A DNA stretch of 64,000 nt from UBA8516 sp035455245. GTDB taxonomy: Archaea > Thermoproteota > Nitrososphaeria > Nitrososphaerales > Nitrosopumilaceae. Below, piece by piece: positions 59,304-64,000 of the stretch. The stretch lies in the NCBI GenBank assembly GCA_035455245.1, contig DATIFN010000020.1, positions 5,344 through 69,343 of the forward strand, given 5' to 3'. The notes beneath the pieces are model-generated. The model was not told the DNA's origin. It searched no databases and worked only from the letters and a program-made list of their open reading frames with translations. The position numbers were made by a program, and so were the translations under genes. Within the stretch, counting starts at the first letter, position 1. Every line of letters starts with the position of its first letter.

Positions 59304-60491
59304 TCACGCTTGCACTACTTGTTGTTGTTTTTTTATCTCTTCTAATAATAAGGGAATAACATCCTCCATTCTTCCCTTGATGAACATATCACATTGGTCT
59401 TTTATTGGAGCATTTTCGTCTGGGTTTATTGCTACAACGAACTCTGAATCCTCCATTCCAGATACATGTTGCAGTGCACCACTTATTCCAAAGGCGACAT
59501 AAAGCATAGGACTAATTTTTCGTCCACTTGTTCCAATAACTCTGGCTGGAATCATGTAAGTAGAACTTATCGCTTGACTTGCTGGGAAAATATTTTTTGA
59601 AATAGGCAAAGAAATTCCTATTTCTGCGTTCAGCTGCTTTGCGAACTCTTTAACAAGAGTAATGTTTTTTTCAGGAGCATCTTTGATTCCTCGTCCAAAG
59701 CCTACAACCGCCTTATGGCTTTCAAAATCTACTTCACTTTCGATGACTTTTCTACTAAGAATTTTCACTCTAAGATCTTTTTCGTCTATTTTTGGTTGAT
59801 AATCTATTATCACGCCCTTTCTTTTTGGATCCGGAGTAATCGGCTTGAATGCACCTGCTATAATACTACAACCCTGAGGCGAATAATCCCTTTCAATAGC
59901 AGGATTATTTCTATTGTCAAGGCAGAGAATAGTAGTCCATAAGAAACCTGAGAAATCTGGTCGATACATTTCTAAGGTTTTTTTAAAGTTAACAGGTTTG
60001 CCAGCTGTTTTGATTTGGTGGGTTACCTCTAAATTCCTGATTACAAGTTTGTTAATATCTGAAGCAAGTCCAGAATCTAATTCTACTAATACCGTTGATG
60101 ACAAATGTCTGCCAATGCTGTCAGCCGCAAAAAACATGTATCGTGGTTTTTTGAATTCAGAGGCGTAATTTGGTTCAATCTTTGCTGCAATTTCTTTGTC
60201 GGTAGAAATTTGGCTAATAATCTTGGTGTAAATTATGTTTCTGACATCTTTTACCTCTGGGTGATCAACAGATACAACTACATCGGCTCCGTATTCGATC
60301 AACTTTTTTGATAACTCCTTTATGTTATTTCCTAGGATTATTGCGACAACTTTTTCATTTGAAGCGTATTTCGTATTGAAATCATCAAATAATCTTCTAG
60401 CCTCTCCCAACATTTCAAGACTTACAGGAAGAAGTTTTCCATCAATTTGTTCAATTATAACATAAAGATGGCGATAGTATTCTGTAGTCAT
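59304..60491 (-). CDS. etfA: electron transfer flavoprotein alpha subunit
   Basis: FixB/EtfA: a 395-residue protein, larger than the usual 310-340. The N-terminal domain starts HLYVIIEQIDGKLLPVSLEM, with an inserted middle. The C-terminal FAD domain has VVGFGRGIKDAPEKN, the SRKVIESEVD segment, and VIGTSGRKISPMLYVAFGISGALQH near the end. The start overlaps etfB by four bases (ATGA-type coupling). It pairs with etfB to accept electrons from dehydrogenases. Confidence 0.92.
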   Translation of the reverse strand: MTTEYYRHLYVIIEQIDGKLLPVSLEMLGEARRLFDDFNTKYASNEKVVAIILGNNIKELSKKLIEYGADVVVSVDHPEVKDVRNIIYTKIISQISTDKEIAAKIEPNYASEFKKPRYMFFAADSIGRHLSSTVLVELDSGLASDINKLVIRNLEVTHQIKTAGKPVNFKKTLEMYRPDFSGFLWTTILCLDNRNNPAIERDYSPQGCSIIAGAFKPITPDPKRKGVIIDYQPKIDEKDLRVKILSRKVIESEVDFESHKAVVGFGRGIKDAPEKNITLVKEFAKQLNAEIGISLPISKNIFPASQAISSTYMIPARVIGTSGRKISPMLYVAFGISGALQHVSGMEDSEFVVAINPDENAPIKDQCDMFIKGRMEDVIPLLLEEIKKQQQVVQA

Positions 60492-61366
60492 TTGGTTACC
60501 ATTGCAGAAAGCGCTTCTCTCATTTTTGTGACAACTTTGCGTATATGTTCTGGATTTGAGGCATCCAAGACTTCTGCGTGTCTGGTAGCCTTTCCTTTTG
60601 GCACTCGTTGTACATCATAAACTATTGTTGGCGAGCCTGCAAGTCCTATTAGTGTTTTATCAACTCCGAGTTTTTCAGAATTAAAAACTTTAAGGTAATC
60701 TTTGTAATTTTTAGCTCGTTCATAAGCCTCTCTTTGATATTTTTCAGAGGTTAATCTTTCAGAAATTGTGTTGAAACTATATTTGTAAGAAGGATCAATT
60801 GCGATAAAAACTGGAAGAGGTGCTTCAACCTCTTCGATAACATCTGGCATTCCTTGTAGGCTCAACAGACGCTTCGCTATTATCGTTCTTTTTTCTAAAT
60901 TAATGTCATAACTAATAACATGACCAAGAAATGGAAATCCTAGTTTCCAGGCAATTTGTGGACCTGTCTGACCTGTTTCTCCATCTGAGGCCCTATGGCC
61001 GGAAAAGACGATATCCATTTTTCCGTCCATTTTATTTATGCCAGCTTTTAGTGTTTCAGCAGTACCCAATGTGTCTGCTCCTGCAAAAAGAACATCATTG
61101 TACAAATGCAGGACTTCAGCATCACAAGTTTGCATAGCTTGCTGTAAGGCTGTATTAGCTACATGACCACTCATTGAAGCAACGGAAATTTTTGCACCAT
61201 ATTTGACCTTTGCATAAAATGCTGCTTGAGCTGCTATTTTACTATGTGGACCCAGAGTGCTTTTTGTTTCATTCCTGTTAAGCGTTCCATCAGGATTGTA
61301 GCTTATACTTCCTTCTGAAAAATCTGGCTCCAATTTGACAACAACAGCCAAATTAAGAGGAGTCAT
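60488..61366 (-). CDS. etfB: electron transfer flavoprotein beta subunit
   Basis: FixA/EtfB: a 292-residue protein with the AMP/FAD-contact segments SGHRASDGETGQTGPQIAWKLG (cf. DGDTAQVGP) and VFIAIDPSYKYS. It is somewhat longer than typical (250-260). It leads the operon with etfA and the quinone oxidoreductase. The upstream dehydrogenase partner is not visible in the window. Confidence 0.92.
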   Translation of the reverse strand: MTPLNLAVVVKLEPDFSEGSISYNPDGTLNRNETKSTLGPHSKIAAQAAFYAKVKYGAKISVASMSGHVANTALQQAMQTCDAEVLHLYNDVLFAGADTLGTAETLKAGINKMDGKMDIVFSGHRASDGETGQTGPQIAWKLGFPFLGHVISYDINLEKRTIIAKRLLSLQGMPDVIEEVEAPLPVFIAIDPSYKYSFNTISERLTSEKYQREAYERAKNYKDYLKVFNSEKLGVDKTLIGLAGSPTIVYDVQRVPKGKATRHAEVLDASNPEHIRKVVTKMREALSAMVTK

Positions 61367-61605
61367 TGGTTACTTCAGCTTCGACGGAGATGTTATAAGC
61401 CTTGATTAACATTGTTACTCGTACAAACTGCAATTGGGATTTTTTCAAAGAAAGGTAGGATCCAACTATGAAAATTTTCTATGATATGAAAAAGGTGCAG
61501 ATTGGATTTTTCCAAATAAACTAATTCATCCAAAGGGACAGCTGAAAAAATATCAAAAAAACAATTAATTCAAAAATAAATTTTGGAAAATTAAGACATA
61601 CATAA

Positions 61606-62763
61606 TTAAAGTTTGGGATTCCATGCAGGTTCTAATTCTTTTTTCTTCCTGGCAATGATAGCTGTTACCACTATACCAATGACAAAGAACATGAAGTAAG
61701 GAGTAGAGTTCCCAAAGAAATTGGCTACAATTCCGGCAGCAAGAGGACCCATTGCCCATCCTACTCCAAATGTTGTTTCGTAGGCTCCAATTAGTCCACC
61801 AGAATGTTCCTTTTGTACTCTTTTCATGATAATTTCAAATGTCAGGGGGAAATATACAGTAAAACCAAAACCCATAACCAATACAGCAACAATAAACATT
61901 TCAAATGAAAATGAATAGACTGCAATTATCATTCCAATTGCAATTGAAAGCATTGCTGCAATAAGACTGTAAAAAGTTCTTCTTGCTAGCATTTGAGAAA
62001 AACCAAGTGAAGCTAGTCTTGAAATTCCAAAAATGAAAAATAATAATTCTATATTGGATTCTGAAATCGTTCGGTCACTCATGTACGCAGGTAAGATAGT
62101 AAGAAATGTCCCAAAGGCAGAACTACAAAAAATTAACATCAATACAACAGTTGGAAATTTCAAAATTTTCTTGATGGACACAAATGAAAATTCTGTTTTG
62201 TGTGTTGTTTTCCCATATTTTTTCAAAAGCAATGAAGAAACAATTCCTGCTGCAATCGCAAATGTTGCATATTGGAATAGAATTCTGTAAGTTACATCAA
62301 AATGCTCGAGCAAAAATGTTCCAATTAATGGACCTATCATTAGCCCACCGACAAAGAATCCCATAAACTTTGAGATTGATTTTACACGAGTCTCTGGTGA
62401 TGTTACTCTTGATATGATAGATTCGCACGGAGGCCAGAAAAACGAATGTGCGATGCCTGTCATTGCTCTAAAGGCAGCAACTTCAGGAACAGACTGTGAT
62501 ATAGATAGAAGATAGATTGAGACAGAGTCTAGAGTTATTCCCAGTGAGAGCAATAACCCGTTATTGAATCTGTCAAGCAGCAGGCCAACAAATAACGGAA
62601 TGAACATGTATGGAATAAAATTTGAAAGACCAATCAAACCTAGGTCAAAATACGATGCTCCTATTACCTCCTTTGAAAAGACAGGAACAATCGGATTGTG
62701 CATCCCGTATGATATTCCTACAATCAATGCAGTGACATATACAAGAATCAGCGGTCTGTTCAT
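61606..62763 (-). CDS. MFS transporter
   Basis: A 385-residue major facilitator with about 12 membrane segments. The loop 2-3 motif is seen in GLLLDRFNNGLLLSLG (A-motif-like). A FWPPCESIISRV segment follows helix 4 and a second half begins near residue 205. The substrate is unknown; drug or metabolite export is the general expectation. One base separates it from the upstream methyltransferase gene, so they share a transcript. Confidence 0.85.
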   Translation of the reverse strand: MNRPLILVYVTALIVGISYGMHNPIVPVFSKEVIGASYFDLGLIGLSNFIPYMFIPLFVGLLLDRFNNGLLLSLGITLDSVSIYLLSISQSVPEVAAFRAMTGIAHSFFWPPCESIISRVTSPETRVKSISKFMGFFVGGLMIGPLIGTFLLEHFDVTYRILFQYATFAIAAGIVSSLLLKKYGKTTHKTEFSFVSIKKILKFPTVVLMLIFCSSAFGTFLTILPAYMSDRTISESNIELLFFIFGISRLASLGFSQMLARRTFYSLIAAMLSIAIGMIIAVYSFSFEMFIVAVLVMGFGFTVYFPLTFEIIMKRVQKEHSGGLIGAYETTFGVGWAMGPLAAGIVANFFGNSTPYFMFFVIGIVVTAIIARKKKELEPAWNPKL

Positions 62764-62764
62764 G

Positions 62765-63454
62765 TCACTTGTAAGCAGCTACCATTATCGCACCACCCAT
62801 CATAGCAGTGTCAAATTCTACTTTAGAGAATTTTTCAAGTAACATGGCTTTCAGTTTCTTATTTTGAGGCCATAGCTTGTACGTACCGTATAGGGTAGCA
62901 AATTTTAGTCCAAGCCTTCCAGCTGCCGAAAATGCAATGATTGGAAGTATTGCTTTAAGATAAAACGAAACTCCCATTCTGATAAAAGAATTGTCTGGTT
63001 TTCCAAGATCCACTATTACAAAACGTCCTCCTTTTTTTAAAACTCGATGGATTTCTGATATTGCTGTTTTCAGACTGATTGCATCACGCAAAGAATATCC
63101 ACAGATAACTGCATCAAACTTTTCATCTTGAAATGGTATGTGCTCAAAAACCCCAGAGGAGATATCAGGATTTGTTTCAAAAAACTTTTTTGTGTTTTTT
63201 AGCATCGGGGTCAATGGATCATAAAGGGTAATTTTCAAATCATTGTTACAAAGTTTTAATGCAGTCTTTGACATGTTACCAAATCCCGAGCCAGCGTCAA
63301 GGACAGAATTTCCTTCTTTTATCCTACCCGATAATCCTCTTTTACGGAATTCTTCATCCTTTCCAAGGGAGATAAATGAATTCACCTTGTCATAAACTGG
63401 AATAATATCTCTTAGGACTTCAAGTACATCGCTCCAGTAACCTCCAAGACCCAT
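62765..63454 (-). CDS. UbiE/COQ5-type methyltransferase
   Basis: A 229-residue class I SAM methyltransferase: VLDAGSGFGNMSKTALKL (SAM-binding GxGxG-like), YDPLTPMLKNTKKFF, and GYSLRDAISLKTAISEIHRVLKKGGRFVIVD. This order and the PVYDKVNSFISLG start match demethylmenaquinone methyltransferase (MenG/UbiE), so it may methylate a quinone in the membrane. Location beside the ETF-quinone genes is consistent. It is first in the pair with the MFS transporter. Confidence 0.82.
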   Translation of the reverse strand: MGLGGYWSDVLEVLRDIIPVYDKVNSFISLGKDEEFRKRGLSGRIKEGNSVLDAGSGFGNMSKTALKLCNNDLKITLYDPLTPMLKNTKKFFETNPDISSGVFEHIPFQDEKFDAVICGYSLRDAISLKTAISEIHRVLKKGGRFVIVDLGKPDNSFIRMGVSFYLKAILPIIAFSAAGRLGLKFATLYGTYKLWPQNKKLKAMLLEKFSKVEFDTAMMGGAIMVAAYK

Positions 63455-63574
63455 ACTAAAATTAGAATTTGGGTATATTATATGTCAACTATATGGCAAG
63501 TCAATAGATTATGAGGTTATTTTTGTCTCTGCATACATCGTTAAACTAAAATTTGATCCTGATCCAACTTTTTT

Positions 63575-64000
63575 GTGAAGAAACCGCTTTTTGTGAGCAT
63601 ATTTTCAGCTGTCTTTTTGTTATCTGCAAATTGTGCATTTGGATTGACTGCAAGTGAGTTTGTTGCGAAATACGACAATCAGTTTTCTGAAGGAAAGTGG
63701 GTCATGGTTTTAGTCAAGGTAAGTGGCGAACCTCAAGGCAATGATCCGGTTTCAAGAGCAAAGGAAATTCGATATTTACAGACGGCCGTTTTAAAATTTA
63801 TTCACTTTGCAGGGGCAAGAAATGTGGTTTCTGATACTCAGGAAAATCAATTTACTGCGAAAATGACTACCTCGTTGGCTGACAAAATCTCGGAAAGAAG
63901 TGACGTGGTTTCTATTACCATACTTGATAATAAAGAAACAAATTCATGTGATACATTTTCAAAAGATGCAAACCTTTCTGGATGCTATCTTTATGGTGTA
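63575..64000 (+). CDS. secreted protein, 5' part only
   Basis: A gene that runs off the window. From a GTG at 63575 the first 142 codons are open. They encode a signal peptide (KKPLFVSIFSAVFLLSANCAFG) and a soluble domain starting SEFVAKYDNQFSEGKW and continuing to VVSITILDNKETNSCD and LSGCYLYGV. Two Cys in NSCDTFSKDANLSGC may form a disulfide. I do not recognise the family. A weak TATA-like stretch lies near 63540-63550. Confidence 0.55.
   Translation, partial: MKKPLFVSIFSAVFLLSANCAFGLTASEFVAKYDNQFSEGKWVMVLVKVSGEPQGNDPVSRAKEIRYLQTAVLKFIHFAGARNVVSDTQENQFTAKMTTSLADKISERSDVVSITILDNKETNSCDTFSKDANLSGCYLYGV

Noticed and set aside
61367..61605. A small gene between etfB and the MFS gene
   Set aside because: Only short frames without protein-like composition or promoter were seen.
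1..64000. tRNA, rRNA, CRISPR arrays, transposases
   Set aside because: No cloverleaf, rRNA motif, regular repeat-spacer pattern or transposase frame was recognised; a tRNA scan would be decisive.

Overview
The window looks like chromosome of a group I.1a ammonia-oxidising archaeon (Nitrososphaerota, Nitrosopumilaceae-like). The DNA is AT-rich, genes are densely packed on both strands, and many genes have a TATA-like box about 26 bases before the start codon, as expected for leaderless archaeal transcripts. Marker genes agree: a thaumarchaeal-type NirK copper nitrite reductase, a membrane-anchored double plastocyanin, the ADP-forming 3-hydroxypropionyl-CoA synthetase next to an enoyl-CoA hydratase (3-hydroxypropionate/4-hydroxybutyrate carbon fixation), archaeal ribosomal proteins L15e, L31e and L39e, Cdc48, archaeal DnaG, diphthine synthase, CTP-type riboflavin kinase and a LysW-dependent arginine/lysine pathway. 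No rRNA, tRNA, CRISPR array or insertion sequence was recognised.

Layout. 1-1.4 kb: gene-poor, with a decayed gene and one small hypothetical. 1.4-7 kb: a divergent class III cyclase-like protein, a SprT-like protein, a membrane pyrophosphatase, and small proteins including an unlisted C2H2 finger and a JAMM protease. 7-13 kb: plastocyanin, heme O synthase, Cdc48, aEF-1beta, a Zn-ribbon protein and a geranylgeranyl reductase. 13-24.5 kb: Pth2, a secreted beta-propeller, TruD, MsrA, a thioredoxin-NHL protein, several secreted or membrane proteins, L15e, SerA and NirK. 24.6-29.6 kb: fumarase, a tRNA methylthiotransferase, a degenerate FtsZ/tubulin-like protein, L31e-L39e and a Nudix hydrolase. 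29.6-34 kb: split methionine synthase, divergent from a MetF-like reductase. 35-36 kb: an orphan ABC ATPase. 36.2-45.4 kb: a complete LysW-carrier arginine/lysine biosynthesis cluster with two carriers and two ligases. 45.4-50.4 kb: diphthine synthase-DUF357 fusion, FAD and FMN synthesis, DnaG, a stand-alone Toprim protein and a class I amidotransferase. 50.4-55.9 kb: carbon-fixation pair, IscA-type protein, glutamate dehydrogenase with a fragment of a second copy, and TatA. 56-57.3 kb: small unknown proteins and an operator-like repeat. 57.4-63.5 kb: ETF beta/alpha/ETF-quinone oxidoreductase, an MFS transporter and a UbiE-type methyltransferase. The window ends inside a secreted protein gene.

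The most striking observation is in the amino-acid cluster. The first LysW carrier (37466-37633) ends in the canonical EDWGE, whose last glutamate carries the amino-acid substrate. The second (43272-43436), between homocitrate synthase and the second ATP-grasp ligase, ends in EDWGQ. Each carrier sits directly before its own ligase, which suggests separate arginine and lysine entry modules feeding one shared set of LysZ/Y/J/K-type enzymes. The terminal glutamine raises the possibility of a deamidation step like that of Pup. Several small genes were found by direct reading: both LysW genes, L39e, two Zn-ribbon proteins, the C2H2 finger and the truncated gene at the window's end.
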